A DNA stretch of 64,000 nt from Desulfosporosinus cupriresistens (GTDB taxonomy: Bacteria; Bacillota; Desulfitobacteriia; Desulfitobacteriales; Desulfitobacteriaceae): NCBI RefSeq assembly GCF_001707885.1, contig NZ_MASS01000012.1, positions 1-64,000 of the forward strand, given 5' to 3'. A model generated the notes under the pieces. The model ran no database searches. It worked only from the letters and a program-made list of their open reading frames with translations, and was not told where the DNA came from. This document shows positions 8,279 through 16,696 of the stretch, in pieces; the stretch's first letter is position 1; every line of letters starts with the position of its first letter. The position numbers were made by a program, and so were the translations under genes.

Positions 8279-8314
8279 TGGTACCATTATATGGGGCAGT
8301 GATACCTTTATCAA
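8279..8314 (-). promoter_or_regulatory. Sigma-A promoter for pycB-accB-accC
   Basis: TTGATA (8309-8314) and TATAAT (8286-8291) are separated by 17 bp on the minus strand. Transcription would start near 8279, about 100 nt before ATG 8177. It lies just downstream of the terminator that closes the cheY-like gene, so the acc operon is an independent unit. Confidence 0.75.
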
Positions 8315-8351
8315 CGCAATGAGCTTAAGTATACAGTATTTCAGAACAAAT

Positions 8352-8384
8352 TAAAAAAGCTGTCGCACGATTCCGAGCAACAGC
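8352..8384 (-). terminator. Rho-independent terminator of the cheY-like gene
   Basis: Stem arms gctgtcgcacg (8359-8369) and cgagcaacagc (8374-8384) with a T-run read on the minus strand at 8352-8358. It lies 46 nt after the cheY-like stop codon. Confidence 0.85.
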
Positions 8385-8430
8385 CTCATAACTAAGTGAA
8401 GCCTTTGATTACGAAAATAACACTATTTTT

Positions 8431-8790
8431 TTAGCTCAAATGCTTGCTAACTATCCTTAAAAGCCCTTCTGGCCGAAAAGGTTTAGTAACAAAGTCAACC
8501 GCACCCCGTTTTAAAGCATCTTGAACCATACTTTCGTGGGCAACTGCACTACACATAACCACCTTTGCCAATGGATCAATTGCCAATATTTCTGCTAGCG
8601 CTGCCAATCCGTCGAGTTCTGGCATAGTAATATCCATAAATGTCAGGTCAGGTTTGTCAGATATAAAACGTTCTACGGCTTGCCGACCGTTTTCAGCCTC
8701 TATGACGTTCGTCAAACCCTTGCGGGCGAGAATCTGACAAATCATCAGACGCATAAAACTTGCATCATCGGCAATAAGAATTTTGCTCAT
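8431..8790 (-). CDS. CheY-like single-domain response regulator
   Basis: A 119-residue receiver domain with no output domain. It has the acidic pair DD at residues 8-9, the phospho-acceptor Asp in TFMDITMPELDG (about residue 53), the Ser/Thr-equivalent in MCSA, and the conserved Lys in FVTKPF near the end. No histidine kinase or chemotaxis gene is adjacent. It is placed between spoIIIAH and the acc operon with its own terminator. The start ATG 8790 is chosen because the open frame further upstream crosses a GC-rich repeat. Single-domain regulators act by protein contact. Candidate partners here are motility/pilus or c-di-GMP proteins, which is speculation. Confidence 0.88.
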   Translation of the reverse strand: MSKILIADDASFMRLMICQILARKGLTNVIEAENGRQAVERFISDKPDLTFMDITMPELDGLAALAEILAIDPLAKVVMCSAVAHESMVQDALKRGAVDFVTKPFRPEGLLRIVSKHLS

Positions 8791-8807
8791 TCTCGGTGTC
8801 CTTACCC

Positions 8808-8856
8808 TTCTATATCGAGGTGCGAGGCACGAGATCCGATTCGAACCTCGCGCATT
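8808..8856. repeat. GC-rich short inverted repeat upstream of the cheY-like gene
   Basis: cgaggtgcgaggcacgag and gattcgaacctcgcgc form an imperfect inverted repeat that ends 18 bases before the start codon. A related block, aggttcgaggcattattcc then tcgcgcctcgcc, sits just upstream of the aldo/keto reductase start at 45565-45596. Confidence 0.5.
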
Positions 8857-8941
8857 CTTAACCACGACTATTTATACTTTAATTCGTGCCGGTACTGTTG
8901 TTTTCCTGCAACATTAAGAACTTTTTACAGAAGTGATCAAC

Positions 8942-9520
8942 CTATTTTTTGGTTGTTATAGTTATTTTATCCATTCTGACTTTTGTTACTCTGACAACGA
9001 TGTCTTGAATAATACTTACTTCATTGGGTGTTAAACTAGGGGCATAAACAATCACAGTGACGTTTTCCACAAAAACATCAGCCACGGCATCTTGAAACCC
9101 TTTAATTTTGAGCAGATTCTCGATTTCTTCTTCGTTTTGTATTTTCATACTTAGTTCAAGCCATTTTTCCTGTGCTTGCTCTTTAGTCTTCATCACGGTA
9201 GAGTTTAGCAACTCCGCTAACATTGCCTTCGTCTCCTGGCGAAACTGTTCTCGTTTTAAGCGGTAATTCACAAAATAGTTTTCTCCCGAGAGGTCCGGTT
9301 TTACTGCTTCAACTTGAAATTGAATTGAAGATCCATCCATCGCTGCAACACTTACTGGTAAACTCGGTTGGGCCGAAAAATCGGTATGTGAAATATCCGC
9401 CATCGCCCCTACCCCAAGTGCTCCAAGAATCAATGCTAATACCGCGAATCCTCCTAGCCATAACCTCGATTTGTGACCAATTAACATCACGACCGGTCGC
9501 TTTTTTTTACGGTTAAACAT
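8942..9520 (-). CDS. spoIIIAH: Stage III sporulation protein AH
   Basis: A mother-cell membrane protein whose C-terminal YscJ/FliF-like ring-forming domain binds forespore SpoIIQ across the engulfment septum, building the feeding-tube channel. It is 192 aa, with a basic N-terminus, one transmembrane segment (residues ~20-41), a linker, and the SpoIIIAH domain with YFVNYRLKREQFRQE and the family's ENVTVIVYAP segment. Its ATG overlaps the spoIIIAG stop (TAATG). It is the last gene of the eight-gene spoIIIA operon. spoIIQ is not in the window. Confidence 0.95.
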   Translation of the reverse strand: MFNRKKKRPVVMLIGHKSRLWLGGFAVLALILGALGVGAMADISHTDFSAQPSLPVSVAAMDGSSIQFQVEAVKPDLSGENYFVNYRLKREQFRQETKAMLAELLNSTVMKTKEQAQEKWLELSMKIQNEEEIENLLKIKGFQDAVADVFVENVTVIVYAPSLTPNEVSIIQDIVVRVTKVRMDKITITTKK

Positions 9521-10083
9521 TATACTCCACCCATTGGTACTACAGTAATTCTGGCGCTCGGGATATTCAGAAGCGTCTGGATCGCTGTATGAATGCCTTC
9601 TCTCACTTTTGGATCTCTAGCCCCCTCAGCAATAACCAAAACCCCAGCTACTTCTGGACGATCTTCCATCACCATAACTGGCTGAGATGAGCCATTGGGC
9701 ATGACCACTTGGTTATTTTCCGTGACTTCCGTCGTTTCTCGAGTTCCTCCGCTCTTATCCGTTTCCTTTGAGGTTCTTCTCGTAACATTTTGATTGCGAG
9801 CATACTCATTTTTCAAACCCGTGGAAAAACTAACTGAAACTTGTACTTTGCCTACACCGTCCATCTGTAGGATATTGACTTGTAATTTATTCTCTAGTTC
9901 TTTTTCTAGTGCACCAATTTTTGTATTTGTTGTTGATACACTCGTTGACGTAGACTTAGCCTGCATACTCTGGACTGGATTTTCAGATCCTTTCCCCAAG
10001 TAAATGAAGGACATCCCAACCGCGATGAGCGCTACGAGACCAATTATCATTTTGTCCGACGAAATCAGTTTCAACAACTTCAC
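9520..10083 (-). CDS. spoIIIAG: Stage III sporulation protein AG
   Basis: A ring-forming component of the SpoIIIA-SpoIIQ channel in the outer forespore membrane. The 187-residue protein has an N-terminal transmembrane helix (about residues 12-30), a Ser/Thr-rich linker, and the SpoIIIAG ring domain with LEKELENKLQ and VSVSFSTG, ending in a conserved GVLVIAEGARDPKVREGI segment. The start is GTG 10083 with AAGGAGG ten bases upstream. It is coupled to spoIIIAH by a one-base overlap. Expected to be mother-cell specific under sigma-E. Confidence 0.95.
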   Translation of the reverse strand: MKLLKLISSDKMIIGLVALIAVGMSFIYLGKGSENPVQSMQAKSTSTSVSTTNTKIGALEKELENKLQVNILQMDGVGKVQVSVSFSTGLKNEYARNQNVTRRTSKETDKSGGTRETTEVTENNQVVMPNGSSQPVMVMEDRPEVAGVLVIAEGARDPKVREGIHTAIQTLLNIPSARITVVPMGGV

Positions 10084-10115
10084 GATTCTAATACCTCCTT
10101 GAAAATTAGTTATTT

Positions 10116-10697
10116 TTAACTTTCTTGAACGAGAATCTTTTCTTTTGCCAAACTCATAAATGTTGCAATTTTTTCTCGCACTGCTTCAGCTCTTGCGGAC
10201 TGCGGTTTCGGATCGAGAGGAGACTGCCCGATGATAATAGGTTGAATAGGCTCCACCTCTCCTTTGGCAGAAGTCAAGGTAACAACAACCCCAATAATCT
10301 TGGGCTGATCTGTTACTCCCCCCGCTCCCTCTTCAAACTTAATGTCTACCGACGCAGCCTCGACTCCGTTAGTACCTACAGCGAGTGCTTCGATCTGGTG
10401 TGCCAGAATCTGACGGTATTGCTCTTGGACAGCATCCCGCCCAACTTTAACCCCCTGCCCTTCTGAGGCTATGGCAGGTAAATCTTGGGGGGTTGTGACT
10501 GTCCAAGCTGGAATTTCCATTGCCAAAGGGGTATGCAAAAAAGTTGTAACTGGAGTGAGAACGGCTGAAATTACAAACAACCCCATGACCATTTGGACAA
10601 ACCCACGCATAGATTTATTAGGTAGAAGCATCTCGAGAAAGGTTGCCAATAGAAGAATTATCGCCAAATTACGTACAAGAGTCTGTAACGTCTGCAC
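10116..10697 (-). CDS. spoIIIAF: Stage III sporulation protein AF
   Basis: A membrane component of the SpoIIIA complex: two N-terminal transmembrane helices (about residues 8-23 and 33-52, around LPNKSMRGFVQMVMG) followed by an extracytoplasmic domain resembling ring-building motifs, ending in a conserved ...KIATFMSLAKEKI tail. 193 aa. The start is GTG 10697 with GGAGGAG six bases upstream. Gaps of 13 and 32 bp separate it from spoIIIAE and spoIIIAG. Confidence 0.93.
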   Translation of the reverse strand: MQTLQTLVRNLAIILLLATFLEMLLPNKSMRGFVQMVMGLFVISAVLTPVTTFLHTPLAMEIPAWTVTTPQDLPAIASEGQGVKVGRDAVQEQYRQILAHQIEALAVGTNGVEAASVDIKFEEGAGGVTDQPKIIGVVVTLTSAKGEVEPIQPIIIGQSPLDPKPQSARAEAVREKIATFMSLAKEKILVQES

Positions 10698-10710
10698 AAT
10701 GTTCTCCTCC

Positions 10711-11883
10711 TTAGTGCAACATCACTGAAAAGGTTCCCGTACCTACGACCACGGCAACAGTTATAAAAAACATTATTGCAACGGACGCGACCGTTACTAA
10801 TATATTAATTAAACTCTTTGACATATCCTGTAGGCTTTCTGCAAGGGCCTTTTCACCAATTGGTTCGATGAGGGCCGCTGAAATACGAAAGACAAAAATC
10901 ATCGCTAGAATTTTTACCAAAGGACCTAAACAAATCACAATAATGGCAAGCAACGTAATAATACCGACGGCATTTTTCAGCAGTAAGCCGGACGTGATTA
11001 CAAGTTCGACGGCATCTTTAAAGAATTTACCCACGACTGGAACAAGATCCGCAGAATACTTGGCTGTGCGAAAAACTACGCTATCCGCAACCCCTCCGGT
11101 CACCCCTTGAACCGTCATGACTCCGATAAACACAGTCATAATCACGCCTAAAGAAAGTTTGCCAGCGAATTCCAAAAGTCCGGCGAGCTTACTGAGCTTG
11201 AACTGTTCTGAGATATGATTAAATAGTCTAAGTATGGCAGCAAGAAAGTAAAGGGGTAGCACAACTGTTTTGATAATAGTTGCTAAAACAGTCAGACTGC
11301 CCATGATGAGCGGTTTAAATAAGGCTGCGCTGGTCAGACTCCCCATGGAAATCAATAAAGTCAACATCACCGGAAATAATGTTTGCATTAGGCCAACCAT
11401 TTGATCAATCGTCCCCGTGGCAACACTCAGCGCCTCCCGAAAAGAAGTAAGGGCTAAACTTAACAGAACAAGATAAGTCATAACCTGAGCTGTTTTGCCA
11501 ACACTTCCCCCAAAAGCAACCTGAAGTTGCCCTAACACGGCACCAAGCACGGCTAACATAAGCAATTTGCCTATTAACGGAGCACTGCCTAAAACTTCCC
11601 GCCCTAGTATCGCTAGTAAGGTTTGCCCTAAATTTTCTGGTCGTAGATCTAACTTCCCAGTCTTCAAATTGTCAAAGATACGCGTTAAAGAGAAACCAGG
11701 CATTGTCTTTTCTACATCACTATCCAGTTGATCCAAAAAGCCTCGCATTTGACTCAGATCAACCTCTTGCAAAAGGTCTACCTTCTCCGGCGGTTGAGAG
11801 GCAGCCTCCTCGGCAAGGACAGGGGAAGTTGTCCCACCCAGTAAGATGACAAAAATAAATAAACTGACGAGAAATCGCCTCAA
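10711..11883 (-). CDS. spoIIIAE: Stage III sporulation protein AE
   Basis: A polytopic membrane protein of the SpoIIIA complex, thought to form a transporter-like core. It has a signal-peptide-like N-terminus (RRFLVSLFIFVILLGG then SPVLA), a charged extracytoplasmic stretch, and about seven to eight hydrophobic helices from residue ~110 to the end. Family signatures include GSLTSAALFKPLIMG and the region around LAGLLEFAGKLSLG. I prefer TTG 11883 (390 aa), with AGGTG six bases upstream, over GTG 11892. It starts nine bases after the spoIIIAD stop. Confidence 0.94.
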   Translation of the reverse strand: MRRFLVSLFIFVILLGGTTSPVLAEEAASQPPEKVDLLQEVDLSQMRGFLDQLDSDVEKTMPGFSLTRIFDNLKTGKLDLRPENLGQTLLAILGREVLGSAPLIGKLLMLAVLGAVLGQLQVAFGGSVGKTAQVMTYLVLLSLALTSFREALSVATGTIDQMVGLMQTLFPVMLTLLISMGSLTSAALFKPLIMGSLTVLATIIKTVVLPLYFLAAILRLFNHISEQFKLSKLAGLLEFAGKLSLGVIMTVFIGVMTVQGVTGGVADSVVFRTAKYSADLVPVVGKFFKDAVELVITSGLLLKNAVGIITLLAIIVICLGPLVKILAMIFVFRISAALIEPIGEKALAESLQDMSKSLINILVTVASVAIMFFITVAVVVGTGTFSVMLH

Positions 11884-11893
11884 ATAATTCACC

Positions 11894-12280
11894 TCACGGA
11901 ACGAGTCTTACCAGTGACTCTGTAATGGCTGCAATTATGGGAATCGCTAGGACAATAACCCCAACTTTCGCGGCAAGTTCAATTTTAGTAGCTAAGGCGC
12001 CTTCGCCCGCATCTCGGCAGATTTGAGCACCAAACTCAGCAAGATAGGCAACACCCACAATCTTCAAAACAATGAGTAAGTAATATGAACTGATATTAGC
12101 TTGATCTGCCAGAGTCTGAAGCAAATCGACGATGACTTTAATTTTGCTTAAGATAAGAATAAAGATCGCAGCACCCGCTAAAATTGAAAGTTGTAACGCA
12201 ATTTCAGGTCGGATTTGCTTTAGAACAACACAAAAAACCGTAACAATCAGGGCTAGCCCTACGATTTGCCAGATATCCAC
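11894..12280 (-). CDS. spoIIIAD: Stage III sporulation protein AD
   Basis: A 128-residue membrane protein with four hydrophobic helices and the family stretch LQLSILAGAAIFILI plus FGAQICRDAGEGALA. It belongs with SpoIIIAC in the membrane core of the mother cell-forespore channel. The start is GTG 12280 with a GGGGG Shine-Dalgarno. It lies 11 bp after spoIIIAC. Confidence 0.94.
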   Translation of the reverse strand: MDIWQIVGLALIVTVFCVVLKQIRPEIALQLSILAGAAIFILILSKIKVIVDLLQTLADQANISSYYLLIVLKIVGVAYLAEFGAQICRDAGEGALATKIELAAKVGVIVLAIPIIAAITESLVRLVP

Positions 12281-12291
12281 GTTTTAGCCCC

Positions 12292-12489
12292 CTAATAAAG
12301 GTTAAAAACACTCTTAACCAGGGTAAATAATTCTGAAATAGACTGGACTACTATATAGAGAACCACGATTACACCCATAATTGTGACACCCTGAGCCATT
12401 TCACTGCGACCGGATTGATTCAGCACGGACGCTAATACTCCGACCAAAATTCCAATTCCTGCTACAGTTATGATAAGGTTGAAGCTCAT
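12292..12489 (-). CDS. spoIIIAC: Stage III sporulation protein AC
   Basis: A 65-residue protein with two transmembrane helices joined by the hallmark loop NQSGRSEMAQG, as in all SpoIIIAC proteins. The start is ATG 12489 with GGAG and GGGGG upstream; a longer open frame back to 12564 overlaps spoIIIAB and is not needed. It is part of the SpoIIIA channel core. Confidence 0.95.
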   Translation of the reverse strand: MSFNLIITVAGIGILVGVLASVLNQSGRSEMAQGVTIMGVIVVLYIVVQSISELFTLVKSVFNLY

Positions 12490-12509
12490 TCCCCCGACTC
12501 CTTCCCTGG

Positions 12510-13019
12510 TTAAATTAAAATGAGCACTCCCGCGATCCCACAGAGGAAACCTAAATAAGTCCACATCTTGGCCTGTTTTTCAGACCAGATTCCGGCTTGC
12601 TCCTTCATTAAAGTGAGTTGATGCTGAACAAGTTCCAATTGTTTGTGCTGTTCTTGACTGTCCGATCGTCCTAATCCTTTGCCAACGTCACGGATCACTT
12701 GCCAGTCTTGTTGTTTCAAACAAAAATGTTTATATTGAGTTGAAATTGTATCTTTCCAAGCCGAGCTTGCTGACTCGCCCCGTTGCAAACGTTCCTGAAG
12801 TTCCGCAAAAAACTCTTGCCAGGGTAGATCCGTACGTTCCTTCACGATACAAAATGCCTCCGGCAAAGGGGTTACTCCCCAAACGATTTCCGTATCCAGA
12901 AGTGCCAAAGCCATTAAACATTCTCGTAATTCTGCCGGTCTCCGCCGGATTCGATTAGCCAACCATAATCCTAAGCTCCCGCAACCGGCGATAAGTGCGA
13001 CACATCCAAGTATGAGCAT
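12510..13019 (-). CDS. spoIIIAB: Stage III sporulation protein AB
   Basis: A 169-residue protein with an N-terminal hydrophobic helix (about residues 2-20), a helical soluble region resembling type II secretion F-domains (RPAELRECLMALALLDTEI), and a C-terminal hydrophobic segment WTYLGFLCGIAGVLILI. Its ATG overlaps the spoIIIAA stop (TAATG), with GGGAGG upstream. It probably couples the SpoIIIAA ATPase to the membrane complex. Confidence 0.94.
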   Translation of the reverse strand: MLILGCVALIAGCGSLGLWLANRIRRRPAELRECLMALALLDTEIVWGVTPLPEAFCIVKERTDLPWQEFFAELQERLQRGESASSAWKDTISTQYKHFCLKQQDWQVIRDVGKGLGRSDSQEQHKQLELVQHQLTLMKEQAGIWSEKQAKMWTYLGFLCGIAGVLILI

Positions 13020-14083
13020 TACAGGATCCTCCCAGTTTTAAGATCATAAACCTCTTCAACCGTTCCCGGTCCATGTCTTCTGCTTAACACGACCAGACGT
13101 TCAAACGCTCCTTGATCCAATAAATGAGCTAGGATCGGTCGATTGCGTGCTTCTTCTATAGAACTAGCATGGGCTGTACTAAGAATCCGAACCCCTGTGC
13201 GCAAGGCATCCATCAAGGCATTAACATCATCGGCATGGCCGAGCTCATCCATCGCGATAACTTGCGGCGCCATAGATCGAACTATCATGTTCATCCCAGT
13301 GGCTTTTGGACAACCATCTAAAACGTCCGTGCGATACCCCAAATTGTAGGTGGGTACCCCTTGCCACATTCCGGCAAGTTCTCCACGTTCGTCTACCACA
13401 CCGACAGTCAAGCCCATTAACCCTAATTGAGGGACTCCATTACTGATTAGACGGATAAGATCCCTAAGAAGAGTTGTTTTGCCGGCCCGAGGCGGTGAAA
13501 TCAAAAGCGTGTGGGCAAACGTTCCGTCAGCTCCTAAAAGCAAGGGTAAGATTTTTAAACCTCGTCCTGGAATATCTCGGGCAATACGAAGATTTAAAGA
13601 AGAAATATGCTTCATCATTTGGATTTGACCGTGCTGGGAGATTACCTCTCCCGTTATTCCGACTCGGTTTCCTCCCGGAAGAGTTAGAAAGCCTTGTTTG
13701 AGATCCTCTTCAACCGCATAAACTGAACTATGAGTCATCCGTTCTAGAGCACAGGCCAGGTCTTCCCGCTTGATGAAGTAAGCATTGTTTGCGCTCGTTA
13801 CTCCCCCTTCTCTGTTTAAAAAAAAATCCTTGTTTGATGTACGAACCAAGAGCGGTTGACCTACTCTCAAACGTAGTTCTTCAACCTTGTGATAGGCGAC
13901 TCCGCTGATATTGTCTAAAATCGAACGGATATCGTTGCCAAACCATTTGGCTATATCCGCCCACAAAGCCGCACTCTGATCCGGTCCGATAGGGCTCGCC
14001 TCCGTTTGAGAGGCTGAAGGCTTAGATAATTTCGGCATCACTTTAGGAGCCTGAACAACAGATAGCGTGTAGTGTAGCGACAC
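13019..14083 (-). CDS. spoIIIAA: Stage III sporulation protein AA, ATPase
   Basis: A secretion-type ATPase thought to power assembly or function of the SpoIIIA channel on the mother-cell side. It is 354 aa, including an N-terminal extension of ~40 residues. Walker A SPPRAGKTT is at residues 196-204, the Walker B region is VIAMDELG, and family motifs GLTVGVVDERGELAGMWQG and STAHASS are present. The start is GTG 14083 behind a GGGGGGG tract seven bases away. It is the first gene of the eight-gene operon 14083-8942, whose junctions overlap or leave gaps of at most 32 bp. Confidence 0.96.
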   Translation of the reverse strand: MSLHYTLSVVQAPKVMPKLSKPSASQTEASPIGPDQSAALWADIAKWFGNDIRSILDNISGVAYHKVEELRLRVGQPLLVRTSNKDFFLNREGGVTSANNAYFIKREDLACALERMTHSSVYAVEEDLKQGFLTLPGGNRVGITGEVISQHGQIQMMKHISSLNLRIARDIPGRGLKILPLLLGADGTFAHTLLISPPRAGKTTLLRDLIRLISNGVPQLGLMGLTVGVVDERGELAGMWQGVPTYNLGYRTDVLDGCPKATGMNMIVRSMAPQVIAMDELGHADDVNALMDALRTGVRILSTAHASSIEEARNRPILAHLLDQGAFERLVVLSRRHGPGTVEEVYDLKTGRIL

Positions 14084-14104
14084 GTCATTGCCCCCCCTTG
14101 ATAG

Positions 14105-14125
14105 ATGGTATGTCCCTCAATAAAA
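14105..14125 (-). promoter_or_regulatory. Possible sigma-E -10 element for spoIIIA
   Basis: CATACCAT (minus strand, 14105-14112) lies 22 bases before the spoIIIAA start and resembles the sigma-E -10 consensus CATACAAT. No clear -35 was identified. Sigma-E control of spoIIIA is known in B. subtilis. Confidence 0.4.
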
Positions 14126-14135
14126 TTTTAGAACG

Positions 14136-14176
14136 CAAAGAAAACCGGGCACATGACTGAGCATGTACCCGGTTTT
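14136..14176 (-). terminator. Terminator of the GGDEF-EAL gene
   Basis: Arms aaaaccgggcacatg (14141-14155) and catgtacccggtttt (14162-14176) with T-rich sequence following on the minus strand. It separates the GGDEF-EAL gene from the spoIIIA operon. Confidence 0.9.
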
Positions 14177-14192
14177 CGTTGACAAAGCGATT

Positions 14193-16505
14193 CTATTTCT
14201 TTAAGAACTTCACAAACAACCTTTCTATTTCTTCAGAGGTAACTGCCTGGCTAAAGAGGAAGCCCTGCATTTCATTACACTGCTTGTTCTTGAGAAAAGA
14301 GCATTGTGTATTCGTTTCCACTCCTTCGGCGATCACTTTTAAACGAAGGTTTTTAGCGAGCTGGATAATGGCCGTAACTACTTCCTCGCCATTTTCACCG
14401 GTGCTGATATCTTGAATAAAGGACTGATCTATTTTCAACGTATCAATAGGCATACGCCGTAAATAATTAAGTGAAGAAAATCCGGTTCCAAAATCATCAA
14501 TAGAAATCCGAATACCTAACTCTTTAAAAGAACTTAGCATTTCAACCGAAGCTTCGCCGTTTTCCATGGCAATGCTTTCCGTAATCTCAAGTTCCAGCCA
14601 TTGAGGGTCCATGCCAATTTCTTGCAAGATTCCCTCCACTGCCTTAATAAAATTTGGTTCGCGAAATTGCCGCGCTGAGATATTGACTGCCATACGCAAA
14701 AACGGATACCCCTGTTCTTGCCAAACCACATTCTGAGCGCAAGCGGTCCTTAGAACCCATTCCCCTATCGGTACAATCAAACCAGTTTCCTCCGCTATAG
14801 GAATAAACACTGCCGGGGAAACCATTCCCCGATCGTTTGCATTCCAGCGAATCAAGGCCTCCATACCTACTATAAAACCGCTTTCCAAATCCACCTGGGG
14901 TTGATAATGAAGGACAAACTCTCCCCGCTCTAAAGCCTTACGAAGACTGTTTTCAATTGAAAGCCGGTCGTTGGCCTTTATATTAAGCCCTGTCATGAAG
15001 AACTGATAATTGTTTCGCCCTTGTTCCTTCGCATAGTACATCGCCGTATCTGCCTGTTTCACCAAGGTTTCCAAATCGCTGCCATCGCTCGGATAAAGGC
15101 TGATCCCAATACTCGTGCTCATGTAAACTTCATTACCATCCAGCATTAAAGGGTGAGCAAATACGCCCAAAATTCGTTCTGAAACCTTGACTGCTTCATG
15201 TTCATTACTAATCTCAGCGAGGAGAATCAAAAATTCATCCCCACCTTGTCTGGCAAGTGTATCTCCTTCGCGCAGAATTTCACGAATGCGCTCTGCTACG
15301 ACATTAAGCAGTAGGTCACCGAGACTATGTCCCATCGTATCATTAATGAGTTTGAAGCGGTCCAAGTCTAAGAACAAAACTGCCAGCTTACCCTGCTTGC
15401 GTCTCGCATGTGACAAGGCCAGATTTAAATGTTCATTAAAAAGGAGACGATTCGGAAGCCCAGTTAGGGCATCATGATGAGCTTGATACGCCATTTCTTT
15501 CATAAGATTTCGTTTGTCGCTAACATCGTGAAAAACTAGTACTGCTCCGATCACCGCCCTGTTGCGGTCGCGAATCGGAGCAGCCGAGTCCTCAATGGCG
15601 ATGGTATGGCCCATACGACTGATCAAGACGGTATGGTTTGCCAGACCGACAATACGCCCTTCTTTGAGACACCTAATAATCGGACTTTCAACTGGTTCAC
15701 GTGTTTCTTCATTAACTATCTGAAATACCTCTTCTAAGGAAAGGCCAGCAGCTTCCGTATTTTTCCACCCAGTTAATGTCTCAGCAATCGGATTCAGATA
15801 CTCCACATTCCCATAAACGTCCGTGGTGATCACCGCATCCCCGATGGACTCCAGAGTGACTTGGGCCCGTTCTTTCTCCAGCCAAATCGCTGCCTCTGCA
15901 TTTTTCCTTTTTGTAATATCTCGAATTAAGCTTATAATGATAGGATTGCCATTTGAAGTTGCACCCTTTGCGCTAATTTCGATCGGAAAAACACTGCCAT
16001 CTTTGCAAACATGTTGGAGCTCAAGCTGGAGGCCTTTCTGTGCCTTTTGCAGAAAGTTTGGCACAGTTAGCTGATCCTCAGGCAAACGCAAATTGTGAAC
16101 ATACATCTGGGTTAATTCCTCTCGGGTATAGCCATAACGCTTCACTGCTGCTTCGTTGGCATCGATAATCTGTCCATCTGGACTGATAAAGATAATCAAA
16201 TCCAGAACATTCTCTGCCAAAAGACGATAGCGCTCTAAGTATTCTTGTTCCTTTTGCAGAATTTCCTCAGAATGGAGAAGGGAGTTATATCCCCATTGAA
16301 ACAGAAAATAGAGCACGATCGCCATCACAGCAACATAGAACCACCCTTTAACTATCGATATCTGGAGGAGCAACTGATGATCCGTCACGATGGCGCCTAA
16401 TAAACGATCTGAGAAGAGGATCCATACTCCGCTAATCAGTGCGTAAAGAATGACCATCCGCATTGGAGTGACCCGGCTTAAATTTAATTTCATTTTATAC
16501 TTCAT
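14193..16505 (-). CDS. Membrane-bound PAS-PAS-GGDEF-EAL cyclic-di-GMP protein
   Basis: A 770-residue signalling protein for cyclic-di-GMP turnover. Domains in order: two transmembrane helices (about residues 17-36 and 49-69), two PAS domains (roughly 88-200 and 208-330), GGDEF (roughly 340-505) with an intact active-site RQGGDEF, and EAL (roughly 515-765) with intact GMEALIRW and the downstream DDFGTGFSSL motif. Both catalytic motifs look functional, so it could act as cyclase, phosphodiesterase or both. It is monocistronic: a terminator follows, and ~190 bp of AT-rich sequence precedes it. Nearby type IV pilus genes are plausible downstream targets, but that is inference. Confidence 0.92.
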   Translation of the reverse strand: MKYKMKLNLSRVTPMRMVILYALISGVWILFSDRLLGAIVTDHQLLLQISIVKGWFYVAVMAIVLYFLFQWGYNSLLHSEEILQKEQEYLERYRLLAENVLDLIIFISPDGQIIDANEAAVKRYGYTREELTQMYVHNLRLPEDQLTVPNFLQKAQKGLQLELQHVCKDGSVFPIEISAKGATSNGNPIIISLIRDITKRKNAEAAIWLEKERAQVTLESIGDAVITTDVYGNVEYLNPIAETLTGWKNTEAAGLSLEEVFQIVNEETREPVESPIIRCLKEGRIVGLANHTVLISRMGHTIAIEDSAAPIRDRNRAVIGAVLVFHDVSDKRNLMKEMAYQAHHDALTGLPNRLLFNEHLNLALSHARRKQGKLAVLFLDLDRFKLINDTMGHSLGDLLLNVVAERIREILREGDTLARQGGDEFLILLAEISNEHEAVKVSERILGVFAHPLMLDGNEVYMSTSIGISLYPSDGSDLETLVKQADTAMYYAKEQGRNNYQFFMTGLNIKANDRLSIENSLRKALERGEFVLHYQPQVDLESGFIVGMEALIRWNANDRGMVSPAVFIPIAEETGLIVPIGEWVLRTACAQNVVWQEQGYPFLRMAVNISARQFREPNFIKAVEGILQEIGMDPQWLELEITESIAMENGEASVEMLSSFKELGIRISIDDFGTGFSSLNYLRRMPIDTLKIDQSFIQDISTGENGEEVVTAIIQLAKNLRLKVIAEGVETNTQCSFLKNKQCNEMQGFLFSQAVTSEEIERLFVKFLKK

Positions 16506-16507
16506 TT

Positions 16508-16528
16508 TGCAAGGCCTCCTCCCTTGCA
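16508..16528 (-). promoter_or_regulatory. Hairpin holding the Shine-Dalgarno of the GGDEF-EAL gene in its loop
   Basis: tgcaagg and ccttgca form a 7-bp stem around a loop that contains the GGAGGAG ribosome-binding site, three bases upstream of ATG 16505. It may tune translation. It does not look like a terminator. Confidence 0.45.
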
Positions 16529-16696
16529 GGTGTATTCTCCAACAATCTTTATATTCCTTTATGATTTTAGAAAATTTTCATCAGAAAATAATAAATTATA
16601 TTATAGCGTCGTTTTTTGTAGAATTGTGGGTAGTGCCACGGGGTCAAGTCAGAACATCCGTAGCACTCGATCTATAAATTAGTCCCTAAATTCAAT

